A stretch of DNA of 64,000 bases from Spisula solida (Eukaryota; Mollusca; Bivalvia; Venerida; Mactridae). The stretch lies in assembly GCA_947247005.1 (NCBI GenBank), contig OX365957.1, positions 12,806,817-12,870,816 of the forward strand, in the 5' to 3' direction. How positions within the stretch are numbered: the first letter of the stretch is position 1. The letters are not shown here. More model-generated notes on the stretch are below. The model had not been told where the DNA came from. It made no database searches and worked only from the letters and a program-made list of their open reading frames with translations.

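Overview
The window is eukaryotic nuclear DNA. It is AT-rich and dominated by introns, with many ACATGTA-type short palindromes, tRNA-derived SINE heads, inverted-repeat (foldback) elements and small TIR elements. This composition, together with the kind of protein encoded, suggests a lophotrochozoan, most likely a bivalve mollusc. The taxonomic call is inference, because no rRNA, mitochondrial or other diagnostic locus is present.

One gene, on the + strand, fills the window. I could chain 62 exons from position 243 to 63024, plus a candidate continuation exon at 63960 that runs off the right edge. Every junction keeps the reading frame. All introns start with GT except one GC-AG intron at 35682-36762. 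The visible coding sequence is about 11.0 kb (about 3,680 codons). The first visible exon is internal by its sequence, so the gene is incomplete at both ends.

The product is a very large, single-pass, secreted-then-anchored protein. Layout: (i) an N-terminal region with a polybasic site, a helical stretch and a beta-rich stretch of no family I recognise (243-10175); (ii) a first degenerate FN3-like unit, a PAN/Apple-like cysteine module and further divergent FN3-like units (11699-16898); (iii) a long array of FN3-like units carrying two recurring signatures, W-x-x-F-x-DPESGI and Y-x-W-A-I-G-T-x-P-G-G (22004-54114), interrupted by a Cys/Thr-rich region (48310-51896); (iv) a linker with two basic cleavage-type motifs (54545-55681); (v) cadherin-like/tandem-95-like beta repeats (55941-61122); (vi) two EGF-like modules, the second of the calcium-binding type, one transmembrane helix and a short basic cytoplasmic tail (61085-63024, perhaps 63960-64000). 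It looks like an adhesion, receptor or matrix-type cell-surface protein. The ligand and function cannot be read from the sequence.

The introns hold most of the other structure. Intron 2 (1289-7578) has a 63-bp minisatellite split by a 3.28-kb foldback element that itself contains a smaller foldback, followed by a separate CTATACAGATTTG repeat field. Intron 14 (16899-22003) has a 4.4-kb foldback whose right arm is interrupted by a 1.14-kb TA-flanked TIR element with a truncated transposase; the left arm preserves the empty site. A 0.58-kb TIR element (63302-63880) in the last visible intron contains a possible alternative terminal exon. Other introns hold MITE-like hairpins, SINE heads and dispersed copies of one unnamed repeat family. 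I found no second protein-coding host gene on either strand.
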